DNA from: an uncultured Clostridia bacterium
GTDB lineage: Bacteria > Bacillota > Clostridia > TANB77 > CAG-508
Assembly (NCBI GenBank): GCA_934177555.1
Contig: CAKPPL010000016.1
Span: 1 to 18,732 of the forward strand
DNA length: 18,732 nucleotides
Direction of reading: 5' to 3'
The position numbers and the translations under genes are program-made. Every line of letters starts with the position of its first letter. Position 1 is the stretch's first letter. Under the pieces are notes generated by a model that did no database searches, had not been told where the DNA came from, and worked only from the letters and a program-made list of their open reading frames with translations. Shown in pieces: positions 8,173-15,874 of the stretch.

Positions 8173-8988
8173 TTATTGTTGATATGATTTTAAATCAATT
8201 CCATATGTTTTATAAATCCAATCATAATAATTCCATGTATCTAATGTTTTTGGTTTTCCATAATCTATACCATATGTTTCAACTGTAACTTTTGATATAA
8301 TTACATCATTTACTGGTGTACTTTTTTCTGTATTTTTAGATTCTGAACTTGAATCTGATGAACTACTATCTGCAGTTTTTACTTCTACTTTTTCAATTTC
8401 GTGTACAATATCCATTCCTTCTATAACTTTTCCAAATGCTGCATATAATCCATCTAATGATGAATTATCTTCTGTCATTATAAAAAATTGTGATCCTGCT
8501 GAATTGTAACTTTCTTTTGTTAATGATGATGAATAACTTTGAGTATAATCTGCTCTAGCCATTGATATAACTCCTTCTTTGTGCTTTATTTTGTTGTCAT
8601 ATCCATTTGCTATAAATTCTCCAGTTATACAATAATCTTTATCATCATCTCCACTTACATCAAGTCCTAAATTACTTAATTTTGGAGAACCTGTTCCATT
8701 ACCATTAGAGTCTCCTCCATGTATCATAAAACCTTCTACTACTCTATGAAATTTTAATCCATCATAAAATCCATTATTAGCTAATGCGATAAAATTTGAT
8801 ACTGTTTCAGGTGCCATATCTGGATAAAGTTCTAATTTTATTGTCCCATAATCTTTTACTTCCATTGTTACTATTGGATTTTTTACTTCCATTGTTGCTT
8901 TTTTATAATATCCATATGTAACCATTCCTATTAATACTATTATAATAACTAATGCTATAATTGTTATTATGTTTGATACTTTTTTCAT
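8173..8988 (-). CDS. Membrane-anchored cyclophilin-type peptidyl-prolyl isomerase
   Basis: A 271-residue prolyl isomerase, probably helping exported proteins fold outside the membrane. Residues 6-27 form one hydrophobic helix with no lipobox Cys, so it is likely an uncleaved anchor. The cyclophilin domain spans about 38-236: TIKLELYPDMAPETVSNFI, FHRVVEGFMIHGGD (catalytic Arg82, Phe87), and SAGSQFFI (Gln167, Phe169). Position 90 is His where Gln is usual (FMIQGGD). A Ser-rich stretch (about 206-224) interrupts the C-terminal part of the domain, and about 35 residues follow it (TWNYYDWIYKTYGID). It lies 18 bases after disA with AAAGGAAA before the ATG, and is the last gene of that operon. Confidence 0.9.
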   Translation of the reverse strand: MKKVSNIITIIALVIIIVLIGMVTYGYYKKATMEVKNPIVTMEVKDYGTIKLELYPDMAPETVSNFIALANNGFYDGLKFHRVVEGFMIHGGDSNGNGTGSPKLSNLGLDVSGDDDKDYCITGEFIANGYDNKIKHKEGVISMARADYTQSYSSSLTKESYNSAGSQFFIMTEDNSSLDGLYAAFGKVIEGMDIVHEIEKVEVKTADSSSSDSSSESKNTEKSTPVNDVIISKVTVETYGIDYGKPKTLDTWNYYDWIYKTYGIDLKSYQQ

Positions 8989-9006
8989 CTTTTTGTTTCC
9001 TTTCTA

Positions 9007-10080
9007 TTAATCTAATATATTTTCAAATGCAAATTGTTCTTGCATCTTTTTTAACGATTGTTTTATTGTCCTTGCCCTTACTTCACCAATTCCGTCTACT
9101 TTATCTAAATCATTTATATCTGCTATTAATATATGTTGAAATGATTTAAATGATTTTACTAGATTTTCAACAATACTATTAGGCATTCTTGGAACTTTAT
9201 TTAAAATTCTATATCCTTTTGGATATACTGCTAGTTCCTCAAAATTTTCAAAACTCTCATATCCTAAAATTTTACTAATTGCTTGCATTTGCATTAATTC
9301 CTCTGTTTTTAGTTTTGATAAATCTTCTAAGATTTCTTCAGCCTCTACTTCTCGAACTTGATAATCTTTTATTAATTGCATTTCTTCTTTCTCAAGACCA
9401 CCTATTAGTTCTTCTAATTGCATATTTACAAGTCTTCCATCTGCTCCTAATTCATATATTTTTTTCTGAATTTCGTCTACAATTCTCATTACCATTTCTG
9501 CTCTTTGTATTACTGTTAATACATTATCTAATGTTACAATATCATTAAATTCGTATTCATTTAATATACTTAACTTGCTGTCATATACTTTTCTATATTT
9601 TTCTAATGTTTGTATTGCTTGGTTTGCTTTATTTAAAACTATATCTGTATCTTCTAAGATATATCTATAATTATCTTTAAATACTGTAATTATATTTCTT
9701 CTTTGAGAAATACTTATTACTAATTCTCCTGTTTGTTTTGCTGTTCTTTCTGCTGTTCTATGTCTTGTTCCTGTTTCTACTGTTGGAATCTGATATGATG
9801 GTATTAATTGTGCATTTGCAAATATTATTTTTTTCAAATCTCCACTTAATACTATTGCACCATCCATTTTTGCTAATTCATATAATTTTGATGAAGTATA
9901 TTCTTCATTTATAAGAAAACCTCCATCAACAATTTCGTCTATTACATCTTGTTTATCTGTTATTAATAGAAGTGCTCCTGTTTTAGCTCTTAAAATATTA
10001 TCTAGTCCATCTCTTATAGCTGTACCTGGTGCTATTTTTTTTAATATTTCTGCTATTGGGTCTTCCTTAGCTGATTTCAT
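9007..10080 (-). CDS. disA: DisA, DNA-integrity scanning diadenylate cyclase
   Basis: It makes c-di-AMP from two ATP and, in Bacillus, scans DNA and lowers synthesis at branched structures. The 357 residues show the whole architecture: DAC domain (about 1-145) with DGA (73-75) and the ATP-binding RHR (106-108) in TGTRHRTAER, a helical linker (about 150-285), and a C-terminal helix-hairpin-helix DNA-binding region (DLDKVDGIGEVRARTIK, about 327-343). It lies 22 bases after radA with AAGGGGG before the ATG. The radA-disA pairing is conserved in Firmicutes. The usual upstream partner clpC is absent here. Confidence 0.96.
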   Translation of the reverse strand: MKSAKEDPIAEILKKIAPGTAIRDGLDNILRAKTGALLLITDKQDVIDEIVDGGFLINEEYTSSKLYELAKMDGAIVLSGDLKKIIFANAQLIPSYQIPTVETGTRHRTAERTAKQTGELVISISQRRNIITVFKDNYRYILEDTDIVLNKANQAIQTLEKYRKVYDSKLSILNEYEFNDIVTLDNVLTVIQRAEMVMRIVDEIQKKIYELGADGRLVNMQLEELIGGLEKEEMQLIKDYQVREVEAEEILEDLSKLKTEELMQMQAISKILGYESFENFEELAVYPKGYRILNKVPRMPNSIVENLVKSFKSFQHILIADINDLDKVDGIGEVRARTIKQSLKKMQEQFAFENILD

Positions 10081-10102
10081 TTTGCTATTCCCCCTTAGAA
10101 TT

Positions 10103-11464
10103 CTATTTAATTGATAACTTTTTTAATGCTTCCATTATATTTTGCACTCCTATTATATCTAATTTATACTCATCTTTCAAGCTTTTTTTGTTATTTTCTG
10201 GTATTATACATTTTTTAAATCCTAATTTTTCTGCTTCTTTTAACCTTTTTTCTATTAGATTAACTCTTCTTACTTCTCCTGTAAGACCAACTTCACCTAT
10301 AATTACAACATCTTTTGGAATTGCTATATTTTTATATGCAGATGCAACTGTTACTATTATTCCTAAATCTGCTGCTGGTTCAGTAAGTTTCATTCCTCCA
10401 GCTATATTCAAGTATACATCATGATTTCCTATCATTAAATTTGCTCTTTTTTCAATTACTGCTATCAATACTGATAATCTATTATAATCAAAACCATTTG
10501 CAGTCCTTTTTGGAATTCCAAAAACACTTTGTGATGTTAATGCTTGCACTTCTACTAATATTGGTCTTGTTCCCTCTATACTCGCTATTATTGATGAACC
10601 AGATGGATTATCTTCTCTTTCAGTTATTAATACATCAGATGGATTCGTAACTTCACACATTCCTTCTTGTCTCATTTCAAACATTCCAATTTCGTTTGTT
10701 GAGCCAAATCTATTTTTTACTGCTCTTAATATTCTATATGTATTAAATCTTTCTCCTTCTAAATATAATACAGTATCTACCATATGTTCTAGCACTCTTG
10801 GACCAGCAATATTTCCTTCTTTTGTAACATGTCCTATTATTATTGTTGTTATTTGTTGTGCTTTACATATTCTCATAATTTGAGATGTTATTTCTCTTAC
10901 TTGACTTACACTACCAGCAGCTGCCGTTATTTCTTCTGAATACATTGTTTGAATTGAATCTATTATGACTAATTTAGGCTGCATTTCAGATATTGCTTCC
11001 TTAACTATATCTATATCAGTTTCTCCAAGAAACATTAAATCATCATTTTTTACATTAAGTCTGTCAGCTCTTAATTTTATCTGTTCTGCAGATTCTTCTC
11101 CTGATACATATAATACTTTTCCATCTCCTTGTACTTTTTCGCATAATTGTAAAATTAAAGTTGATTTTCCAATTCCAGGTTCTCCTCCTAGTAGTATTAG
11201 TGAACCTTTTACTAGTCCTCCTCCTAATACTCTGTCTAATTCTCCATATCCAGTTGATGTTCTATTTGTTTCTTGTCCAACAAAACTATTTAATGGTTTT
11301 GGAGTATTATTTATTCTTTTTTCAATTTTGTTCGTATCTGTATATTTTTCAATTTTTTGTTCATAAAATGTATTCCAACTATTACATGCTGGACACTTTC
11401 CTAACCATTTTGGTGATTCATTTCCACATTCACTACACACAAATACAGTTTTTGCTTTTGCCAT
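10103..11464 (-). CDS. radA: RadA (Sms), DNA repair ATPase/branch-migration helicase
   Basis: A RecA-like ATPase acting in homologous recombination. In 453 residues the order is: a zinc finger (Cys10, Cys13, Cys24, Cys27), a RecA core with Walker A GGEPGIGKST (93-102, Lys100), Walker B LVIIDS (165-170), the RadA-specific KNRFGS motif (250-255), and a C-terminal Lon-protease-like domain (about 275-453). All key residues are intact and the length is standard. AAGGGAAA precedes the ATG. It heads a three-gene operon with disA and a cyclophilin, and RadA is known to interact with DisA functionally in Bacillus. Confidence 0.97.
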   Translation of the reverse strand: MAKAKTVFVCSECGNESPKWLGKCPACNSWNTFYEQKIEKYTDTNKIEKRINNTPKPLNSFVGQETNRTSTGYGELDRVLGGGLVKGSLILLGGEPGIGKSTLILQLCEKVQGDGKVLYVSGEESAEQIKLRADRLNVKNDDLMFLGETDIDIVKEAISEMQPKLVIIDSIQTMYSEEITAAAGSVSQVREITSQIMRICKAQQITTIIIGHVTKEGNIAGPRVLEHMVDTVLYLEGERFNTYRILRAVKNRFGSTNEIGMFEMRQEGMCEVTNPSDVLITEREDNPSGSSIIASIEGTRPILVEVQALTSQSVFGIPKRTANGFDYNRLSVLIAVIEKRANLMIGNHDVYLNIAGGMKLTEPAADLGIIVTVASAYKNIAIPKDVVIIGEVGLTGEVRRVNLIEKRLKEAEKLGFKKCIIPENNKKSLKDEYKLDIIGVQNIMEALKKLSIK

Positions 11465-11491
11465 CTTTATTTCCCTTCTTTTTTATTTGAT

Positions 11492-11520
11492 ATTCTAACA
11501 TATTTTTATATTTTTGTACA
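11492..11520 (-). promoter_or_regulatory. Candidate promoter of radA-disA-cyclophilin
   Basis: On the minus strand there is TGTACA (complement of 11515-11520, 4 of 6), 17 bp, then TAGAAT (complement of 11492-11497, 5 of 6) with an upstream TG. This puts the start of transcription about 20 nt before the radA ATG. It lies just past the hairpin that ends the neighbouring coiled-coil gene. Confidence 0.5.
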
Positions 11521-11522
11521 TG

Positions 11523-11567
11523 AAAAAAAGGCAATATATTAATAAATTTGAAATATTACCTTTTTTA
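11523..11567 (-). terminator. Terminator of the coiled-coil gene
   Basis: AAAAAAGGCAATAT (11524-11537) pairs with ATATTACCTTTTTT (11553-11566), one G-U included, around a 15-nt loop. On the minus strand the stem ends in CC followed by a run of T. It has few GC pairs, so strength is moderate. Confidence 0.6.
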
Positions 11568-11591
11568 TTTATGATGTACTTTTTTATTTTA

Positions 11592-12041
11592 CTAAACTTT
11601 TTTTAAAACTCTATTAGCTTTTGGGTCTCCTAATTGTCTTGATATACTTTCTTCATAACTAATTAATATATTAATTATATCTTGTTTATCCTGTTTTCTA
11701 TTTTTTTCATATTGTTCCCATCTTCTATCACTTTCTTCTTTGTTTTGTTTAATTATTCCTATTAATTCTTTTTTATCTTGTTTCATCATTCCTATTAGTT
11801 CTTCTTTGTCTTGTTTCATCATGCCTATTAGTTCTTCTTTGTCTTGTTTCATCATGTTTATTAGTTCTTCCTTGTCTTGTTTCATCATGTTTATTAGTTC
11901 TTCCTTGTCTTGTTTCATCATGTTTATTAGTTCTTCTTTATTTGATTTTACTTCATCCCTTATATCATTCATTGCCTTTAACATCTGCACTTGAAAAATA
12001 TTCAAAGATTGTAATATCTGATTAGTATCTTTATTATTCAA
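11592..12041 (-). CDS. Hypothetical coiled-coil protein with 11-residue (hendecad) repeats
   Basis: I do not recognise this 149-residue family. The start is probably TTG at 12041, because AAAGGAGGTG sits 8-9 nt before it; an earlier in-frame TTG at 12062 would place that site inside the coding region. It has no signal peptide, membrane helix or cysteine. Residues about 28-104 are seven copies of an 11-residue unit of the form KQDKEELINMM, with the first, sixth and seventh copies degenerate, followed by a charged helical tail. Hydrophobic positions spaced by 11 predict a long helix that could form a parallel, nearly straight coiled coil. The tail (SISRQLGDPKANRVLKKV) is not repeated. A consensus promoter and its own terminator make it a single-gene unit. 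A structural or scaffold role is only a guess. Confidence 0.75.
   Translation of the reverse strand: MNNKDTNQILQSLNIFQVQMLKAMNDIRDEVKSNKEELINMMKQDKEELINMMKQDKEELINMMKQDKEELIGMMKQDKEELIGMMKQDKKELIGIIKQNKEESDRRWEQYEKNRKQDKQDIINILISYEESISRQLGDPKANRVLKKV
11728..11958. repeat. Tandem 33-bp repeat array inside the coiled-coil gene
   Basis: Seven back-to-back 33-bp units (11728, 11761, 11794, 11827, 11860, 11893, 11926). The units at 11860-11892 and 11893-11925 are identical, and those at 11794 and 11827 differ from them by only a few bases. The outer units are more diverged. The period is a whole number of codons, so copy-number changes keep the frame. The pattern fits recent expansion by slippage or unequal recombination. 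Confidence 0.95.
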
Positions 12042-12182
12042 TAAATATACACCTCCTTTCAAATTAATTACCTTGGATTTTTAGAATAAATTTAATATTT
12101 AGAAAAAATTTTTTGAAATAATAAATTGTACTATAAAAAGTACATCAAAATAATTTTAGAAATAATTATTATTAAAAAAAGC
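12042..12182 (-). promoter_or_regulatory. Long structured leader of the coiled-coil gene
   Basis: About 140 nt lie between the predicted transcription start (near 12182) and the TTG start. It contains a hairpin TGTACT / AGTACA (12127-12144, 6-bp stem), an AT-only hairpin (12149-12155 with 12164-12170), and a 12-nt A/T palindrome (12103-12114). I cannot match it to a known riboswitch, and the AT content makes chance hairpins likely. Confidence 0.35.
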
Positions 12183-12188
12183 ATTTAT

Positions 12189-12217
12189 ATTATATAAAGA
12201 TTTTCATATATTGTCAA
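12189..12217 (-). promoter_or_regulatory. Consensus promoter of the coiled-coil gene
   Basis: The minus strand carries TTGACA (complement of 12212-12217), exactly 17 bp, then TATAAT (complement of 12189-12194). Both hexamers match consensus perfectly. It points away from the small membrane protein gene on the other strand. Confidence 0.8.
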
Positions 12218-12249
12218 GTAATTATACCATATATTTCCTTTGATTTTTA

Positions 12250-12279
12250 TTTACATAAATGTTATGATTATTTTATAAA
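12250..12279 (+). promoter_or_regulatory. Candidate promoter of the small membrane protein gene
   Basis: TTTACA (12250-12255), 18 bp, then TATAAA (12274-12279). The match is moderate in a very AT-rich region, and the position is right for a short leader before the ribosome binding site at 12294-12299. Confidence 0.4.
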
Positions 12280-12304
12280 TATCTAAATTATATGAGGTGA
12301 TATT

Positions 12305-12547
12305 ATGCAAAAAATATTTTTTAGTTTAAAGAATATTGACAAAAATATTTTTAAATTGATTAAATTAGGAATATCTTTTTCATTCTCAATAGGATTATTT
12401 GCTTCTATGATTTTATTATATTACATATTTATTGGAAATATATTTTCTTATTATTTAGGTATAAGTTTGATGAAATTGAGTTTTTCATTTATTGTAGAAT
12501 TTATAATTTGTGGAATTGTAGTTGACTACATAAAAAGGTATAATTAA
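12305..12547 (+). CDS. Small two-helix membrane protein, function unknown
   Basis: An 80-residue protein with GAGGTG (12294-12299) 5 nt before the ATG. A short polar and basic N-terminus (residues 1-20) is followed by two hydrophobic segments, about 22-46 (LGISFSFSIGLFASMILLYYIF) and about 52-74 (YLGISLMKLSFSFIVEFIICG), then a short basic tail KRYN. By the positive-inside rule both ends would face the cytoplasm. It has no signal peptide cleavage site and no catalytic motif. Similar small proteins with a closing FIVEFIICG-like helix seem familiar from clostridial genomes, but I cannot name a family. It is the only non-ribosomal plus-strand gene in the window and converges on gatB. Confidence 0.75.
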   Translation: MQKIFFSLKNIDKNIFKLIKLGISFSFSIGLFASMILLYYIFIGNIFSYYLGISLMKLSFSFIVEFIICGIVVDYIKRYN

Positions 12548-12566
12548 AATTTTTAATTATACCTTT
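12534..12566. terminator. Bidirectional terminator between the small membrane protein gene and gatB
   Basis: AAAGGTATAATTAAAA (12534-12549) and TTTTAATTATACCTTT (12551-12566) are perfect complements. The inner bases must form the loop, leaving a stem of about 13 bp. The left arm includes the last codons and the stop (12545-12547) of the plus-strand gene. On the minus strand the stem is followed by TTTTT, so it should serve gatCAB best. Confidence 0.75.
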
Positions 12567-12570
12567 AAAT

Positions 12571-14010
12571 CTATTTTTTCATTTCTTCTATAAACATTTT
12601 ATTTAATAATTGTGGGTTTGCTTTTCCCTTAGTTTCTTTCATTGCTTGACCTACTAAAAATCCTAATGCTTTTTCTTTTCCTGATTTGTAATCAGAAATT
12701 GATTGTGGATTTGCTTCAAGTATTTTTAATACTACTTCTTTTATAGCATTTTCGTCAGAAATTTGAATCCAACCTTTTTCTTTTACTATATTTTCAGGGT
12801 CTCTTGGATTTTCAAAAAGTTCTGCCAACACTTTTTTACCTATACTAGAACTAATTACACCTTTATCAATTAATATTACCAATTTTCCTAGTTGATTTCC
12901 ATCAAAAGGTATAGCTATTGGTTCCATCTCAATTTCATTTAATATTCTTGAAATATCAGAAATAATCCAATTATTAACTGCCTTATAATTCCCACAAACT
13001 TCAGAAGCCTTTTCAAATAAATCTGATAAATATTTTGAAGATGTAATTATTTCAGCATCTTTTTCTGATAATTTATATTCTTCTAAATATCTCTTCTTTC
13101 TGCTTTCTGGTAATTCTGGTAAAGTACTTTTTATATTTTCTATATATTCCTCTGATAATTTTATTGCAACTAAATCTGGATCTGGAAAATATCTATAGTC
13201 TTGAGCATCTTCTTTATCTCTCATAGAAAATGTTTTTCCTGATACTTCATCCCATCTTAATGTTTCTTGTTCTATTATTCCTCCATTTTCTATTACATCA
13301 ATTTGTCTATCAATTTCATAATCTAATGCTCTTGCAATACTTCTAAATGAATTCATATTTTTCATTTCTGTACGTGTTCCAAGTTTTGAATCACCTTTTT
13401 TTCTTACAGACACATTTACATCTGCTCTTAAAGATCCCTCTTGCATTTTGCAGTCAGATACTTCAATATATTCCAATATTGATTTTAATTTTTTTAAATA
13501 ACAATCAACTTCTTCAGGTGTACGTAAATCTGGTTCTGATACTATTTCTATTAAAGGTACTCCTGCTCTATTTAAATCAACTAAGCTTCCTCCTCCAAGT
13601 TCATCATGATTTAATTTTCCTGCATCTTCTTCAATATGAATACGTGTTAATCTTATTTTTTTCTTTCCTTTACTTGTTTCAATTTCAATATACCCATGTT
13701 CACATAATGGTTGATCATATTGTGATATTTGATATGCTTTAGGTAAATCTGGATAAAAATAATTTTTTCTATCATTTTTACTATTTCTTGATATTTCACA
13801 ATTAGTTGCTAATCCTGCCTTTACAGCATATTCAACAACTTTCTCATTTAATACTGGTAATGTTCCTGGCATTGCCATACAAATTGGACATACATGTGTA
13901 TTTGGTGCTGCTCCAAATTCAGTTGGACAACTACAAAATATTTTTGTCTTAGTTGATAATTCTGCATGCACTTCTAATCCCATGACTATTTCATAATCTT
14001 CTTTTGCCAT
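12571..14010 (-). CDS. gatB: Asp/Glu-tRNA amidotransferase subunit B
   Basis: The kinase and tRNA-binding subunit of GatCAB, which turns Glu-tRNA(Gln) or Asp-tRNA(Asn) into the Gln or Asn form. In 479 residues it has the N-terminal cradle starting YEIVMGLEVHAEL, a zinc site CSC...CPIC (Cys26, Cys28, Cys41, Cys44), YFYPDLPKAYQISQYDQP, the DVNVSVR region, and the C-terminal helical and YqeY-like tail (about 330-479) ending GQAMKETKGKANPQLLNKMF. The ATG overlaps the gatA stop by one base (TAATG), with GGGAGGTG inside the end of gatA, so the two are coupled. Confidence 0.97.
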   Translation of the reverse strand: MAKEDYEIVMGLEVHAELSTKTKIFCSCPTEFGAAPNTHVCPICMAMPGTLPVLNEKVVEYAVKAGLATNCEISRNSKNDRKNYFYPDLPKAYQISQYDQPLCEHGYIEIETSKGKKKIRLTRIHIEEDAGKLNHDELGGGSLVDLNRAGVPLIEIVSEPDLRTPEEVDCYLKKLKSILEYIEVSDCKMQEGSLRADVNVSVRKKGDSKLGTRTEMKNMNSFRSIARALDYEIDRQIDVIENGGIIEQETLRWDEVSGKTFSMRDKEDAQDYRYFPDPDLVAIKLSEEYIENIKSTLPELPESRKKRYLEEYKLSEKDAEIITSSKYLSDLFEKASEVCGNYKAVNNWIISDISRILNEIEMEPIAIPFDGNQLGKLVILIDKGVISSSIGKKVLAELFENPRDPENIVKEKGWIQISDENAIKEVVLKILEANPQSISDYKSGKEKALGFLVGQAMKETKGKANPQLLNKMFIEEMKK

Positions 14011-15488
14011 TATTCAGCACCTCCCTTGAAAGTAGGTTTATATTTTTCTCTAAATTTTAGTTCTTGTTCAAAAGCATACGCTGCTTTTATTATTTTTTCT
14101 TCTTCAAATTTATTTCCTATAATTTGCATTCCTATTGGAAGTCCTTCACTATCAATTCCACATGGAATTGATATACCAGGTAAACCAGCTATATTAACTG
14201 ATACTGTACATATATCAGCCAAATACATTTCCATTGGATTTGAAGATTTACCACCTATTTTGAATGCAACTGTTGGTGATGTCGGTGTTACTATAACATC
14301 ATATTTTTCAAATGCCTTATTAAATTCATTCATAACTAAAGTACGTACTTGTTGTGCTTTTTTATAATAAGCATCATAATATCCTGATGATAATACATAT
14401 GTTCCTAATATAATTCTTCTTTTTACTTCTGCACCAAATGCTTCACTTCTAGACTTTTTATAGATTTCTTTTAAATTTTTACAGTCTTTAGCTCTATAAG
14501 TATATCTTATACCATCATATCTTCCTAAATTTGAACTTGCCTCTGCACAAGCAATAATATAATATGTTGCTAATGAATAATTAGCTATATCTAAAGAAAA
14601 TTCTTCAACTTCTGCACCCATATCTCTATATTTTTGTATTGCTTCTTCTAAAGATGCCTTTACTTCTGGATTAATTCCTTCACCATAAAATTCTCTTGGT
14701 ATTCCTATCTTTAATCCTTTTATATCTTTTTGTAAAGCTTTTGTATAATCTTTGTTTCCTGTATCTACAGATGTTGTATCTTTTTCATCATGACCTGCTA
14801 TTACATTTAATAGTATAGCACTATCTTGTACATCTTTAGTAAATACCCCAACTTGATCAAGTGATGAAGCAAATGCTACAACACCATATCTTGATACTGT
14901 TCCATATGTTGGTTTTAATCCAACAACACCACAAAGTGCAGCTGGTTGTCTTATACTTCCTCCTGTATCTGTTCCTAAAGCCCATGGAACCATATTAGCT
15001 GCAACAGCTGCTGCAGATCCTCCTGATGATCCTCCTGGTACTCTTGATAAATCCCATGGATTTCTAGTCTTTTTAAAATATGAATACTCTGTTGAACCTC
15101 CCATTGCAAACTCATCCATATTTAATTTTCCTAAATCTATCATATTTTCTGCATTAATTTTTTCCATTACTGTAGCATCATATGGTGCAATAAAATTTTC
15201 TAACATTTTTGATGCACAAGTTGTCCTTACTCCTTTAGTACATATTATATCTTTTATTCCTATTGGAATTCCAGCTAAATCTCCTAAATCTTTACCATTA
15301 TCTATTTCTTCTTGTATTTCTTGTGCTTGTTTAAGTCCTTCATCTTTTAATTCTGTTATAAATGCTTGTACATCTTTTTCTTTTTCATTCATTCTGTCTA
15401 CATATGCTTGTACAATCTCAGTAACTTTTAATTCTTTGTTTTTTATTTTTTCTTGTAATTCATGTACCGTTAATTCTGTAATATCCAT
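14010..15488 (-). CDS. gatA: Asp/Glu-tRNA amidotransferase subunit A
   Basis: The glutaminase subunit of GatCAB, which releases ammonia from glutamine and channels it to GatB. The 492-residue amidase-signature protein has the Ser-cisSer-Lys triad at Lys79 (GIPIGIKD), Ser154 (PGGSSGGSAAAV) and Ser178 (DTGGSIRQPA), the same numbers I recall for the S. aureus enzyme. AGGAGG lies before the ATG, 27 bases after gatC. The order gatC-gatA-gatB is the normal one in Firmicutes. Its presence implies that the cell lacks a GlnRS and/or AsnRS route for at least one tRNA. Confidence 0.97.
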   Translation of the reverse strand: MDITELTVHELQEKIKNKELKVTEIVQAYVDRMNEKEKDVQAFITELKDEGLKQAQEIQEEIDNGKDLGDLAGIPIGIKDIICTKGVRTTCASKMLENFIAPYDATVMEKINAENMIDLGKLNMDEFAMGGSTEYSYFKKTRNPWDLSRVPGGSSGGSAAAVAANMVPWALGTDTGGSIRQPAALCGVVGLKPTYGTVSRYGVVAFASSLDQVGVFTKDVQDSAILLNVIAGHDEKDTTSVDTGNKDYTKALQKDIKGLKIGIPREFYGEGINPEVKASLEEAIQKYRDMGAEVEEFSLDIANYSLATYYIIACAEASSNLGRYDGIRYTYRAKDCKNLKEIYKKSRSEAFGAEVKRRIILGTYVLSSGYYDAYYKKAQQVRTLVMNEFNKAFEKYDVIVTPTSPTVAFKIGGKSSNPMEMYLADICTVSVNIAGLPGISIPCGIDSEGLPIGMQIIGNKFEEEKIIKAAYAFEQELKFREKYKPTFKGGAE

Positions 15489-15515
15489 TCTTTTTCCTCC
15501 TAACTTTGATGTATA

Positions 15516-15803
15516 TTAATTTATTACTTTTGGTATTTTGAACATATGTTGATCTTGTGTTGGTGCATTTTCTAATAAACTATCAACATCTTTAAATACT
15601 TTAATCTCATCTTTTCTAAATACATTTTTGGCTTCATTTGCTCCTATTGTTACATCTAAGCCTTCTACAGGTGCATTATTAACAATATTAGCAAAATCTA
15701 ATATATCTTGTAAATTTAATAAATATTTTTCAATTTCATCTTCTTCTAATGTTAATTGAGCTAAATTTGCTATGTGCAATATTTCTTCTTTACTTACTTG
15801 CAT
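15516..15803 (-). CDS. gatC: Asp/Glu-tRNA amidotransferase subunit C
   Basis: The small subunit that wraps around and stabilises the GatA-GatB interface. At 95 residues it has the typical start VSKEEILHIANLAQLTLEEDEIEKY, the LQDILDFANIVNNAPVEGLDVT centre, and the FRKDEI...LLENAPTQDQHMFKIPKVI end. AAAGGAGG precedes the ATG. It is the first gene of the gatCAB operon and follows its own promoter. Confidence 0.96.
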   Translation of the reverse strand: MQVSKEEILHIANLAQLTLEEDEIEKYLLNLQDILDFANIVNNAPVEGLDVTIGANEAKNVFRKDEIKVFKDVDSLLENAPTQDQHMFKIPKVIN

Positions 15804-15833
15804 AAGAACCTCCTTTTAACTTTTAATGTGAAT

Positions 15834-15862
15834 ATTATATAACTTTTGACTCAAAAAAACAA
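15834..15862 (-). promoter_or_regulatory. Candidate promoter of gatCAB
   Basis: On the minus strand TTGTTT (complement of 15857-15862), 17 bp, then a perfect TATAAT (complement of 15834-15839), about 30 bases before gatC. The -35 match is only half, so the assignment depends mainly on the -10. Confidence 0.5.
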
Positions 15863-15874
15863 GTATTACAAGTA

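Noticed and set aside
11728..11958. Regular 33-bp repeats as a CRISPR array
   Set aside because: The units are directly adjacent with no spacers, keep a coding frame, and encode a clear 11-residue repeat.
12042..12062. TTG at 12062 as the start of the coiled-coil protein
   Set aside because: It would place the strong AAAGGAGGTG site inside the coding sequence; the TTG at 12041 is correctly spaced from it.
15804..15874. T-box or other riboswitch ahead of gatC
   Set aside because: Only about 70 bases lie between the genes and the predicted leader is about 25 nt, too short for a T-box; no specifier or antiterminator structure is visible.
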